Origin: a virus
Virus record (IMG/VR): IMGVR_UViG_3300024319_000043
Span: 1-33,175 of that record
DNA: 33,175 nt
Strand: one strand, 5' to 3'
This document shows, piece by piece, positions 1 through 9,448 of the stretch; the first letter of the stretch is position 1, and each line of letters starts with the position of its first letter. The translations under genes were made by a program, and so were the position numbers. The notes under the pieces were generated by a model. That model had not been told where the DNA came from. It ran no database searches and was given only the letters and a program-made list of their open reading frames with translations.

Positions 1-138
1 AGGCTCGCAACAGAGACTCACAGCGCCAGACAACAAAGCGCTTGGACACATCGAGATTTATTGCTCAAAGGCGTAGCTAATGCAGAAGATCAGAGTACCC
101 CAGAACAGCTTCCAGTTTGGTGAGGTTAGCGGGTCGCT
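1..138. repeat. Terminal redundancy, left copy
   Basis: These 138 bases recur at 33038..33175 with one mismatch (A at 12, C at 33049). The copy covers the 3' end of the tail tubular A-like gene and the 5' end of the tail tubular B-like gene, so both genes read through the junction. The simplest reading is a circular assembly, or a headful-packaged, permuted genome, with overlapping ends. A true short terminal repeat interrupting two genes would be odd. Confidence 0.93.
3..80 (+). CDS. 3' fragment of tail tubular protein A-like gene (duplicate end)
   Basis: This is an open frame of 25 codons plus stop, identical in protein to the last 25 residues of the gene at 32533..33117. Its only base difference changes one Arg codon to another (AGA here, CGA there). 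It is not a separate gene; it is the same gene seen across the junction. Its stop TAA overlaps the ATG of the next gene (TAATG). Confidence 0.9.
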   Translation, partial: ARNRDSQRQTTKRLDTSRFIAQRRS

Positions 139-2281
139 CAAGATGCGGACTGATAGTCCCGTCTATGCCGCGTCTGCATCCAGCCTTGAGAACATGATCG
201 TTATGTCCGAAGGCAGCGTTAAAAAGCGCTTCGGGTTAAAGTTCATTCATGACTACGGTTTAACCTATGACGCCGCGCATCCAGCGCAGTCTCACTTGTT
301 TGACTTCTCTTTCTCCGACGATGAGCAATATCTTATCTCGGTGGAGCATCAGAAGGTTCGATGTTTTTTCCTGGATAAAGCCGCAGGAACCGTTGACCTG
401 GTGGAGACGATTACCGCAGATACTGATGCTGCGGCCCTACCCTTCGATGAAGAATATCTTCAAGAGTACACCGTCGCTCAGTACGGCGATGTGATGTTTA
501 TCTGTCACCCTCTGTTCATGCCTCGGATGCTTATCCGCACGGCGCTAGATGCGTTTGAGATTACTACCTACTCATTCGATCAGCGCTCTGATTCAAATCA
601 GACCTATCAGCCATATGCTAAGTTCCAGGCGTTTGGTGTGACACTAGACCCTAGCGGCGTTAGTGGCTCTATTACGCTGACCACAAGCGAGCCCCACTGG
701 ACTTCGGATCACGTCGGAACCATCGTTAGGTATGGAGGCAATGAGATTGATATTACGGGGTACACTAGCTCAACTGTAGTTACCGGCACTGTTGTTGACG
801 CTCTGACAATACGTCTCTCAGTTCTTAATCCCCTTAGAACAACTGATGGCAGTTCCAGGGTTGAGGTAACTCATATTAACCATGGCTATGCTGGCGGTGA
901 GGGTGTTGTTGTTTCTGATGCTTCTGCCGTAGGCGGAATAAACACTGCAAGCATTAACGGTTCCAGGACTGTTAGTGGGGTGATTGATGAGAACACCTGG
1001 TATTATTTTGCTGGGGCAACAGCTAATTCATCAGAGGATGGTGGCGGCTATGTTAAGCTGACAACTCATGCGCCTACCGCTGATTGGGACGAGCAGGCTT
1101 TCTCTGCGGTTCGCGGCTATCCTGCGGCTGTTGCCTTCCATGAAAACCGTCTCTGCTTTGGCGGTACAATTTCTCAGCCTGATGCAATCTGGATGTCTCA
1201 GATTGGCAGCTTCTTTAACTTCGATGTTGGGGATGCAGACGATACTGATTCGATTGCTATCATCGCGGCGACTGGGCATGTGAATGAAATTCGCTACATG
1301 ATTTCCAACAGGGACTTGCAAATCTTTGGTGCGTCTGGGGAGCTATATGTTCCGACATATCTAAACCAAGCTATCACACCGACTAACGCTCAGATCAGAA
1401 TGCAGACGCCGTTCGGTTGCTCATTCACTCAACCTGTTTCGATCGATGGCGCCACTATCTTTGTTCAGAACGGTGGTAATGTCGTGCGCGAGTATCTTTA
1501 TACGGACGCTGAAGACGCCTACACTTCGACCTCGATCTCCTCTATTTCATCGCACCTAATTGTCTCCCCAAGCTGCATGACTGTTTCTCATGGTGCGTTC
1601 CAGGGCGCTGAGTCCTACGCCTTTATGTCTAACGGCAATGGTGATCTTGCCCTGTTTAACTCTAGCAGAGCTGAGAAGCGCGCAGCCTGGACGCGAGTAA
1701 CTACCGATGGAAACTTCTGTTCGGTGTGCGGCATTCACGATCGAGTGTTTGCAAACATCTGGACGCCTGATGGCGACCTGGTTCTTTGCGAGTTTGATGG
1801 TGAGATTGGCCTGGATCGATACCTAGTTGTGGACGTGACCTCTAACTATGCTGATGTTAGTGACGCCTATTCGGTAGGAGATACGGTTCAAGCTCTTAGC
1901 TCCGATGGCCTAACCTACTATGGGGAGTACACTGTTGTGGATAATGGCGGTACTGCTTCGATCAACATCACCCTCGATGATAGCACTACGATCTGCGTAG
2001 GCGTCAAGTTCAACGCAGTGATCGAAAGCAATGCAGCTGATGCCAACATGACCGGTGGTCCGGTGACCGGTGAGATACGCGGCATTCACACTGTCGTTGC
2101 AGACATCAAAGATACGTCTTCGATTAAGGTAAACGATAGAGCGACCAGCCTTTCATCGCCTTTCTCTGGCAAGAAAGAGTATAGGTTGCTTGGGTACAGT
2201 CGCGACCCGAAGGTAACTATTTCACAGAACGAGCCACTTCCAATGCAGGTCAACGGCTTCATCGCGGAGGTAATTCTATAA
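80..2281 (+). CDS. Tail tubular protein B-like (tail nozzle)
   Basis: The protein has 733 residues, close to T7 gp12 (about 790), and follows a gp11-like gene directly, the usual T7 order. It opens with a basic segment followed by the stretch SLENMIVMSEGSVKKRFG, which I associate with marine podovirus nozzle proteins ('N-x-x-V..G.-.-.R.G' start). The rest is rich in Ser, Thr, Gly and Val, as expected for beta-rich tail proteins, with no membrane segment. It would form the distal tail tube through which DNA leaves. The start ATG overlaps the upstream stop (TAATG), with AAAGGCG upstream. The family call rests on position, size and composition; a search against gp12-like proteins would confirm it. 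Confidence 0.75.
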   Translation: MQKIRVPQNSFQFGEVSGSLKMRTDSPVYAASASSLENMIVMSEGSVKKRFGLKFIHDYGLTYDAAHPAQSHLFDFSFSDDEQYLISVEHQKVRCFFLDKAAGTVDLVETITADTDAAALPFDEEYLQEYTVAQYGDVMFICHPLFMPRMLIRTALDAFEITTYSFDQRSDSNQTYQPYAKFQAFGVTLDPSGVSGSITLTTSEPHWTSDHVGTIVRYGGNEIDITGYTSSTVVTGTVVDALTIRLSVLNPLRTTDGSSRVEVTHINHGYAGGEGVVVSDASAVGGINTASINGSRTVSGVIDENTWYYFAGATANSSEDGGGYVKLTTHAPTADWDEQAFSAVRGYPAAVAFHENRLCFGGTISQPDAIWMSQIGSFFNFDVGDADDTDSIAIIAATGHVNEIRYMISNRDLQIFGASGELYVPTYLNQAITPTNAQIRMQTPFGCSFTQPVSIDGATIFVQNGGNVVREYLYTDAEDAYTSTSISSISSHLIVSPSCMTVSHGAFQGAESYAFMSNGNGDLALFNSSRAEKRAAWTRVTTDGNFCSVCGIHDRVFANIWTPDGDLVLCEFDGEIGLDRYLVVDVTSNYADVSDAYSVGDTVQALSSDGLTYYGEYTVVDNGGTASINITLDDSTTICVGVKFNAVIESNAADANMTGGPVTGEIRGIHTVVADIKDTSSIKVNDRATSLSSPFSGKKEYRLLGYSRDPKVTISQNEPLPMQVNGFIAEVIL

Positions 2282-2733
2282 TGGACCCAATTACTGCGAG
2301 TTTGTTGGCTGGTAGCACCTTTCTTTCAGCCTATGGGACCGTCACGGCTGGCAAGGCTGCAAAGCGTGCTGGAGAGTTAAACGCTTACAACATTGAGACC
2401 GAGCGTGAGTTAAATAAAGCTCAGGCTGCTCAAATCGCTAATGCGCGTATGGAAGAGTATCGCTCAGCTACGTCCTCTAACCAGGCTGCGTTTGCCGCTA
2501 TGGGCCGAGACATTGGCTCTGACACAAGCGTTCGAGCCTTCATGGAGAAGCAAGCTGAAACGATTGGGACTGACCTTAGACGGGCTCAAAGGCAAACAGA
2601 TATTGAGTCTATACAGGCAGCTCAAAGGGCTGGCGCTGAGCGTTCTCAGGGTCGTGACGCATATCGCGCATCATTACTTCAGGCAACTCAAACGCTGGCA
2701 TCTGGCGCTTACAAATATCAACGGGCTAAATAG
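2281..2733 (+). CDS. Internal virion protein, gp14-like
   Basis: The protein has 150 residues. A short hydrophobic N-terminus (residues 4-25, ITASLLAGSTFLSAYGTVTAG) is followed by a long, charged, Ala/Gln/Arg-rich helical stretch. This matches the T7 gp14 type of ejection protein, which inserts in the host outer membrane as the DNA channel forms. The start overlaps the stop of the nozzle gene and has a strong GGAGGT nine bases upstream. It is the first of three genes (2281..9376) in the T7 gp14-gp15-gp16 order. Sequence similarity to T7 itself is not obvious by eye. Confidence 0.65.
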   Translation: MDPITASLLAGSTFLSAYGTVTAGKAAKRAGELNAYNIETERELNKAQAAQIANARMEEYRSATSSNQAAFAAMGRDIGSDTSVRAFMEKQAETIGTDLRRAQRQTDIESIQAAQRAGAERSQGRDAYRASLLQATQTLASGAYKYQRAK

Positions 2734-2741
2734 GTTTTACG

Positions 2742-5700
2742 ATGGCGGTTATCAGGCAGAAAACTCAGACCTTTAACAAGCCTATTGGTGTTGTTAGGGC
2801 AAGCCAGGGTGGCAGGGCTGTTGGTGAGGCAATTAGTTCTTTCGCCAACGAGGTCACTCAAGAGGCATATCGCGTTGCTGCCAATCAAGCAGAAAAGCGC
2901 GGCGAAAAAGAGGCCATGTCTCGATCTTCTTCTGACGTTGTAAACATTGATCCCGAAACCGGTAAGCCTATCGCATACACTGCACCGTCTTCTTACGGCT
3001 CGATTGCAACTGAGGCATATCAGGACTTAATCGATCGTCGCTTTCAGGATTCGGTCCTATCCGAAATCCAGGCTAAAGGCTCTGAGCTAGCGAGTAGTTC
3101 TGCAAACGCCGATCAGTACCGTCAGCGTATGTCCGACTACGTTGGAGCCATGTATGAGAGCGCGGTAAAGGAAGACGGTGAGCTAAACTTTTATGGTCGC
3201 GTTTTGCAAGAAACTGGTCAGCAGTATGTAGCCAGCACCTACGCAACTCTAAAGAAAAAAGAAATCACAGCTCAAAGGGCTGCAATTCGACGCGCTAATC
3301 AGATTGCATCTTATGAACAGATTAGCTTTGCCGGTGATTTGATTGCGAAAGGTGGAGACCCAGAGCAAATCAGGATCATCCTTGCCAATGAGCGCCTGCG
3401 CAATCAGTCGCTCTTTGATTCGCCTAATGGGATATCTGTTTCCGAGTACATCAAGAGTAACGAAAAACTTGATGGCCTCGAAAGCATGATGGACAGTAAT
3501 CGCCTGATGACTACGTTCTCAACGCTATCTGAGGGCGAGCAGGCCAAGCTAAAGCTAGCGGTTCGCAACCCGTCCTTGTCTATAGAAACTGCGCAAGAGC
3601 TTGGCATTCCAGACCTTCCGGTAATGATTGCCTCTGCGTCTGCCAGTCAAAGCGCTGGTTCTATTATTTCTGCGCTCGATTCTATTGCGCAGCTGGATAC
3701 TGATATTGAGAAGGTCGCTGTTGAGGATGCTGTTGGCGATCTTGAGATTCAGCCAGGCACAAGCCTGAATGATTTAATTACCAGCGTAAGTAGCATTGCT
3801 GATGTTGATGTTCGCCAGGGGGCTATGGCTGAGGCACTGCCAACATTTTTGGTTAAGAAGCTGGATGCCCTCGATCTTAGTTCTGATGACATGGACAAGA
3901 TTAGCATTGAGCTACAGTCTAGTCGCCCAGACCTTATCGAACTCCAGGGCGTTCTTGGTGACGAGCAAGGCTTAGAAGTCTATCGAGCAATGATCGAAAT
4001 GGAAGAGGACTCTCGATCTTCTCTAGCCACTCGCTTTATGGATGTTCGGCCAGAGCGAGCACGCGGAGAAGAGCTGCGAAACACATCTGCAACCTCAGCG
4101 TTCAGCCAGCAAATACGAGACTTAGAGCAATCTAATGATCTTGCCGGTGATAGCATGGCATTGTTGAGCCGGATTAGTATGTCCGGCCTAAGCAATACTG
4201 ATACGCTTCTAGGCAAAGCCAACTCTATGATTTCGTCTGTTGCTTCAGTAAAGCAGAGGGACATACCTGTATCCGCAGAGGCATACGGCAAGATTGAAAT
4301 GGCTGTTGTATCAGGCTTGCCCTTCACTGCTGAGTCCGATGATGAACAGAAACTGTTCGACCTTCTCAGCGTTAGCTACAAAGCCTCGGACAGCGTAACG
4401 AGAGGGTTCATGGCCGCCCGGCTTAATGCCCTAAATGAAGACGCAGCGGATCAAGTTAAGCGAACCTTCTCAAGTTCTGTTGAGACTGCCATACAGTCTG
4501 GCCTTTCTGTATTGCCTGATGACCTAAAGGCTTACGACAACTCTATATTCGATGGCCAAGCTGTTACAATTTCTCAAGCGATTAACAATCCAAAGGCTAA
4601 CGCAGCTTTCCAGAAGGGCATCATCCTACCTACTGTAGCTAAGGCAATGAAGTCTGCATTGACTAGCAACAACCAGGAAGAGATCGAAGGCGCGTTTGCT
4701 TTCTTTGAGCAGGCGAGCAATAGCTTTGGAACGCTGGATGATGGAACGACGGTTCCGATTGATGCCATGCGGTCGGCTTTGAGCGAAGATGCTTATGCTC
4801 AATACTCTTCTATCCTGCTGGCTTCGCGTCAGTACGGAAAGTCTCCGGTTGAAATCCTGGCTCTAGAGCGAACCTATGATGGCAACCTAACAGCTGATCT
4901 AAAGTCAGACCTTGAGCTGCCTAAGTCTGGGACCATTTACGCTGCGCTAGATGGCTTCCCTATGAGCAATAGCTACAAGAAACAGGTCATTGCTTCTCTT
5001 AGGTATGCCAAGTTAAACGGTCGCCGCATCACGCAGGATGTTGTTTCCGAAATCGTTGATGACATTAGCGAGGGGGCCATTGTCGATACCCAGGTTGTCG
5101 GCCCCTACATTGGCGACTCTACTGTTTATGCACGCTTAAATTATGTGTCTAGAGGTGACATCCTGAACAACGTAGATCAGCTTGCTGACCTTATATCTGA
5201 GTCTGGAGATTTCAGTGAGCTAATGCGCGGTGGTACTGCTTTCGACGCTGGGGTCGAGGGCTTGCGTGACCTTGTTGGCTTGAATGTCTTAACTAGATCA
5301 AGGGCCGTTGCTCAAGTCTTTACCTCAAGCATGGAAGCTCAAACTAGATTGCAGCGCAGAGATCGAATCTACGCTGGCCTTCAAGCGATTGGCGTTGAGC
5401 TAAAGTATCGCCCAGTTATTTCTAGCTTCAACGAAGGTATTCCCCGGTGGGATGTTGGGTACGACGATGGCTCAGGCTTTACGCCAATCACTATCAACGA
5501 TGAGATATGGTCCCTTACAGCTCTACCCGCTAGTTCTGACAGCAAGAGTGAAGCTCGTCATACCGCAAGGCGCATGTTGGACTTTGGCCACAGGGCAGGC
5601 GTCTCGGACGAAAAAATTGTTGAGTTAGATATCGAATACCTAGCAACACTGGATCATGTTACTGCTGAATCCTTTGAGTCCAGCCCTGATTATATGAAGT

Positions 5701-5777
5701 ACAAGAGGGAGCTCGATGGTGTAGACCCTCTTGATATCTTCAATGAAGCCCGTGAAAAATATGAGGCGTTACAGTAA
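2742..5777 (+). CDS. Internal virion protein, gp15-like
   Basis: This is a 1011-residue, mostly helical, highly charged protein with no signal peptide, membrane segment or cysteine-rich region. T7 gp15 is 747 residues, so this one is longer. Its place between a gp14-like and a gp16-like gene, and its coiled, Ser/Ala/Glu/Asp-rich composition, suggest the middle ring of the ejectosome that crosses the periplasm. The opening segment (RQKTQTFNKPIGVVRASQGG) looks like the N-terminus of marine podovirus homologues. Its stop overlaps the next start (TAATG). No catalytic motif is visible. Confidence 0.6.
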   Translation: MAVIRQKTQTFNKPIGVVRASQGGRAVGEAISSFANEVTQEAYRVAANQAEKRGEKEAMSRSSSDVVNIDPETGKPIAYTAPSSYGSIATEAYQDLIDRRFQDSVLSEIQAKGSELASSSANADQYRQRMSDYVGAMYESAVKEDGELNFYGRVLQETGQQYVASTYATLKKKEITAQRAAIRRANQIASYEQISFAGDLIAKGGDPEQIRIILANERLRNQSLFDSPNGISVSEYIKSNEKLDGLESMMDSNRLMTTFSTLSEGEQAKLKLAVRNPSLSIETAQELGIPDLPVMIASASASQSAGSIISALDSIAQLDTDIEKVAVEDAVGDLEIQPGTSLNDLITSVSSIADVDVRQGAMAEALPTFLVKKLDALDLSSDDMDKISIELQSSRPDLIELQGVLGDEQGLEVYRAMIEMEEDSRSSLATRFMDVRPERARGEELRNTSATSAFSQQIRDLEQSNDLAGDSMALLSRISMSGLSNTDTLLGKANSMISSVASVKQRDIPVSAEAYGKIEMAVVSGLPFTAESDDEQKLFDLLSVSYKASDSVTRGFMAARLNALNEDAADQVKRTFSSSVETAIQSGLSVLPDDLKAYDNSIFDGQAVTISQAINNPKANAAFQKGIILPTVAKAMKSALTSNNQEEIEGAFAFFEQASNSFGTLDDGTTVPIDAMRSALSEDAYAQYSSILLASRQYGKSPVEILALERTYDGNLTADLKSDLELPKSGTIYAALDGFPMSNSYKKQVIASLRYAKLNGRRITQDVVSEIVDDISEGAIVDTQVVGPYIGDSTVYARLNYVSRGDILNNVDQLADLISESGDFSELMRGGTAFDAGVEGLRDLVGLNVLTRSRAVAQVFTSSMEAQTRLQRRDRIYAGLQAIGVELKYRPVISSFNEGIPRWDVGYDDGSGFTPITINDEIWSLTALPASSDSKSEARHTARRMLDFGHRAGVSDEKIVELDIEYLATLDHVTAESFESSPDYMKYKRELDGVDPLDIFNEAREKYEALQ

Positions 5778-8700
5778 TGGACATTAAAGTTCCTCCAGCT
5801 AAACCGTTTGTATCACAAAAAGGTCAAAACGCGGATGTGCGACCTACGCTCGGACAAACAACAAATGCGCTCTGGGGGGATGTATTTAATCCAATAGCCA
5901 CTGAGCTTCAGACATACACTAGAAACGACTTTGAGCCTGACAGCGTTGATAGGGTTGAGTCTTATATCGAACGCAATCCTATGTCGAATGAAGATGCTCG
6001 CTTCCTTCGGCGCAACGGCATTGGGAGCGAGGTCAACTTCAATGCCACACTAAACTCCCTGTCGCGTACAAATCAGTACAAAGAAACGATTGCCCGCTCT
6101 TCTACTGCAAATGTTATGATCGGCCATCCGACCACGGCTGCTTCTATCCTAATTCCCTTTGCCGGTTCGATTGGCTTCAAGGGATTGCAGGCAGGTCTGA
6201 CTAAGGCCCCTGCATTTGAAGGTGCAGTTCAGGCTGCGGCTAGACCTATTACCGCTAGTCGCATTGCGAAGATTGGTGCGATTGATGCTGGTGTGACTGA
6301 GCTTGCATATCAGGCGCCATCGACTCTTAGTGCGATTGGTATTTCTGATGACCCATCCCAAGAGCTTAGGGATGCTGCATTAGTTTCCGCGGCGGCTCCA
6401 CTGCTAGGCGCCACTGTTGGTTATGGCCTTGGTCGAATTATGGGTGCTCCCGCTCGTCAGTCTGAAAGGACGCGACAAGGCGCAAAGGGCATGCGCGAAT
6501 GGCTAAGCAATGTCCGCAATGTTGAAGGCGAAGCTGCTGCCTCAAGGTCTGCTGATGGAGACGTTGGCTCCCCTGATGATTTCACGCAGACCGGCAAGTG
6601 GTTCAATGAAAGCCCTCTATCAGGGGTTGTTCCTACGCCTGTTCGCACGGAGCTGTCTGATCCAGATATTCCCATGGAGCATAAGCGAGGAATGCTAGAA
6701 CTTGCTGGCGACAATGGCTCACTGCTCGTTGCCAATAAGCATCAAGGTAGTGTTGGTAACTCTGTCTACATGGAGGCCGGGCGTAGGGATGGTGATTGGT
6801 TCTCTGCCCTAGAGGTCATTGACAATAACTATCGAGAGGTGAGCCCCAGGGGCAATGCTTCTGTTCTGGGCATTCCTGTCGGAGCTTATGTCGAGACCAT
6901 TCGCAGGAAACTAGGCAAAGACAGCTTCGCGCCTTCTGATTGGTATGAGCATATTGGCGATCTTTACATGTCCAATACGCCTTATGAAAAGATGACCCCG
7001 CAGGAAGCTGCTTCCGTTCAGGCAGTTGAGTCGTTCATGCTTAAATACAAGGGCGACCTTCAAGACGTTGGTCTTATTGGGACTGAGGACATTTTCGTTG
7101 AAAACTTGCTCAAGCAATCTGGCAGGCAAGGCGAAATGATCAGCGTGACTAACAGTATTATTGCTCAGAACCGCAGGTGGATGACGGGAGCGTCAGAAAA
7201 GTTACGCAAACAAACTCAAAAAAAGATTGATATTCTTGAATCTCTGCGCGCACAGGCGTCTAGCCGAGGCTTGAGCGAGAAACAGCTAGAGCTTCAGAAA
7301 AAACTAGAGTCTGAGATTGAAGGCTCTCTTGCCAAAATTGATAAGTTTGAAGAGCAGCTTGAGCTTATCAATAACGCTCGAAGCGTTGAGGAAATTGGTG
7401 ACATTTACAAGCAGCTAGATTTAACGCCTTCCATGTTCGATGCGCTTGGCGATCTAAGCAAAGCAATGAATGATACGCGGGTTAAGATTCAAGGCTACCT
7501 AGATGCAATCGAGTTTCGCAAGGCGAAGTACGCTGGAAAGCCTAGTGGACTAAAGCGACACTTCCCTCGCTTTTACAACCGGCGTGCAATCGAAGCTGAT
7601 CGAGAGGGTTTCTTTGGAATACTTGCCAAACACTTTCGGGAAAACCCAGAGGATTACGTTACGCAGCCCGATGGCACGGTGAAGTACATTAAGTATTCTA
7701 CTGATCCAGCTGAAATCGCCAAGAGGGTAAACCAAACGATCGACAACATTCTTGGCCAGACTGATGAAGATATGCTGGATGCAATCTTTACTGGCTTCGG
7801 TAGGTCATCACCTTTGATGTCTCGGCGCCTGGATATTGATAACGCCCTAATCGCTGACTTCCTGGTGAAAGATGTGAAGTCTGTAATGATTGCGTACACA
7901 AGCAGGGTCGCTCCTAAGATTGAGTTCCATAAGCGAGTGCGCAACCCCAAGACAGGTGGCTTGATTACCCTCGAAGATCACCTGATAAACATCCGCGCGG
8001 ACATGGCGGAGCAGGGCGTACCTGAGAAGAAGATCGATCGGTACATCTCCAACTATGTTGGCGCATACGATCAGATTGTTGGCACAAACCGCCATCGAGT
8101 GGATGCTATCGATACTAAAATTGCAGAAGGTTTGCGCAACGTAACCACCTGGACGTTTCTCTCCAGCTCTGGGATTGCTGCGTTTGGTGATGCGGCTTCT
8201 TTGTTCATGGATCATGAGATGAAGGTGATCGGCAAGGGCGTCCTCTCACTTATGGATGATGTATCTCTGGGGCTGGGTAAGCGTGAGCTGAACTTGGCGG
8301 GTGAGGCACTTGAGCAAGTGAAGGGCACTACGATGCTTCGGTATCAAGAGAGCCTAAGCAATGACATGTTCAACAATGGGCTATCGAACAAGCTCAACAA
8401 TGCCTTCTTTAACTTAAACCTGCTTGGCCCAGTGACCATCATGATGAAGTCAATGGATGGTTTGCTGCGTGGGCACACAATCATCGAGGCGTCTGAAAGA
8501 TTTCTTGCCGGAAAAGCTACGAAGTTTGAGAAGGAGTTTCTTGCCAGGTACAATATCAGTGAAGACATGATGCGTCGGTTTGGCGAAATGCCAACTGAGA
8601 AGAGCCAGGGTGGATTGATCCTTCCGAACACAGACGCCTGGACTGATGAGGATGCACTATTAGCTTTCCGAAACGCTTTGAAGTCTGGCGTTATGAACCG

Positions 8701-9376
8701 GATTATTATGGGTACGCCTGCCGATAAGCCGCTTGTGATGGGTGGTGTTGCCTACATCCCGGAAAGCGTTGCAAGCAAACTGCCGTTTGAGTTGCCGATC
8801 GACCCAAGGGTTAAGGGATATCGTCGCGCTGAGAGTGGCCTCCTTGCTCTTCCGTTTGTTTTCTACACATACACAATGGGCGCGCTCACAAAAATTACGG
8901 GTAACTATGCGTCCGGTTCGGTTCGCAACAACATGGCTCACATTGCCATAGCAATGGGTCTTGGTGCTGCGATCGTTAAATTCCGCACACCAGATTATGT
9001 TTGGGATAATATGGACCCAGAAGACAAGATCATGAGGGCCTTTGACTTCTCTGGCTTGGCGGCAATTTACAGTGACATGACCTATCGTGGCATTGCCATG
9101 GCGCATGAGCTTGGCATTGAGTCGAGCTTTCCAATTCAGCCTAAGTTTTCTGGTGATGTTGATCCTCTTGGCGCTGCCATTTCTATTGGAGGCGCGCCCG
9201 CTGACTACGCTTACGGCGTTACCAAGGCGATGGGGGATATGTTGTCTGGCAATTACAACGAGGGCGCAACTGACCTGGTTCGCCTGATGCCCTTGATTGA
9301 CGCAATGTCTTTCGGTGGTGTCTTGGAGGGCGCTGCTCAGGGCGCTGTTGATTACACAATGCCAAACAGGCCATAA
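5777..9376 (+). CDS. Internal virion protein, gp16-like, no lysozyme domain seen
   Basis: The protein has 1199 residues. Two hydrophobic, Gly/Ala-rich stretches occur near residues 113-135 and 195-225. A charged coiled coil follows at about 470-570, and more hydrophobic patches lie in the C-terminal third. Size and position after a gp15-like gene point to the largest ejection protein, which enters the inner membrane. T7 gp16 (1318 residues) starts with a soluble lytic transglycosylase domain; I find no such motif here, so cell-wall opening must come from elsewhere or be unnecessary. The stop is followed by a 72-base gap holding the recurring TTTGTGCGTTG box. Confidence 0.6.
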   Translation: MDIKVPPAKPFVSQKGQNADVRPTLGQTTNALWGDVFNPIATELQTYTRNDFEPDSVDRVESYIERNPMSNEDARFLRRNGIGSEVNFNATLNSLSRTNQYKETIARSSTANVMIGHPTTAASILIPFAGSIGFKGLQAGLTKAPAFEGAVQAAARPITASRIAKIGAIDAGVTELAYQAPSTLSAIGISDDPSQELRDAALVSAAAPLLGATVGYGLGRIMGAPARQSERTRQGAKGMREWLSNVRNVEGEAAASRSADGDVGSPDDFTQTGKWFNESPLSGVVPTPVRTELSDPDIPMEHKRGMLELAGDNGSLLVANKHQGSVGNSVYMEAGRRDGDWFSALEVIDNNYREVSPRGNASVLGIPVGAYVETIRRKLGKDSFAPSDWYEHIGDLYMSNTPYEKMTPQEAASVQAVESFMLKYKGDLQDVGLIGTEDIFVENLLKQSGRQGEMISVTNSIIAQNRRWMTGASEKLRKQTQKKIDILESLRAQASSRGLSEKQLELQKKLESEIEGSLAKIDKFEEQLELINNARSVEEIGDIYKQLDLTPSMFDALGDLSKAMNDTRVKIQGYLDAIEFRKAKYAGKPSGLKRHFPRFYNRRAIEADREGFFGILAKHFRENPEDYVTQPDGTVKYIKYSTDPAEIAKRVNQTIDNILGQTDEDMLDAIFTGFGRSSPLMSRRLDIDNALIADFLVKDVKSVMIAYTSRVAPKIEFHKRVRNPKTGGLITLEDHLINIRADMAEQGVPEKKIDRYISNYVGAYDQIVGTNRHRVDAIDTKIAEGLRNVTTWTFLSSSGIAAFGDAASLFMDHEMKVIGKGVLSLMDDVSLGLGKRELNLAGEALEQVKGTTMLRYQESLSNDMFNNGLSNKLNNAFFNLNLLGPVTIMMKSMDGLLRGHTIIEASERFLAGKATKFEKEFLARYNISEDMMRRFGEMPTEKSQGGLILPNTDAWTDEDALLAFRNALKSGVMNRIIMGTPADKPLVMGGVAYIPESVASKLPFELPIDPRVKGYRRAESGLLALPFVFYTYTMGALTKITGNYASGSVRNNMAHIAIAMGLGAAIVKFRTPDYVWDNMDPEDKIMRAFDFSGLAAIYSDMTYRGIAMAHELGIESSFPIQPKFSGDVDPLGAAISIGGAPADYAYGVTKAMGDMLSGNYNEGATDLVRLMPLIDAMSFGGVLEGAAQGAVDYTMPNRP

Positions 9377-9390
9377 TTTGTCCTAGCATC

Positions 9391-9402
9391 TTTGTGCGTT
9401 GA
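9391..9402 (+). promoter_or_regulatory. Recurring box, candidate phage promoter element (copy 1)
   Basis: TTTGTGCGTTGA lies in the gap between the gp16-like and tail fibre genes, about 47 bases before the fibre ATG. The same 11-mer occurs at 24417 and, within one base, at 28307 and 31542. TTGATG could serve as a -35 hexamer, but no clear -10 follows at 16-18 bases. Confidence 0.45.
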
Positions 9403-9448
9403 TGTTGCCTGGCTCTGCGTGAGAACAAAGCAGAAAGCGAGGTAGTCT

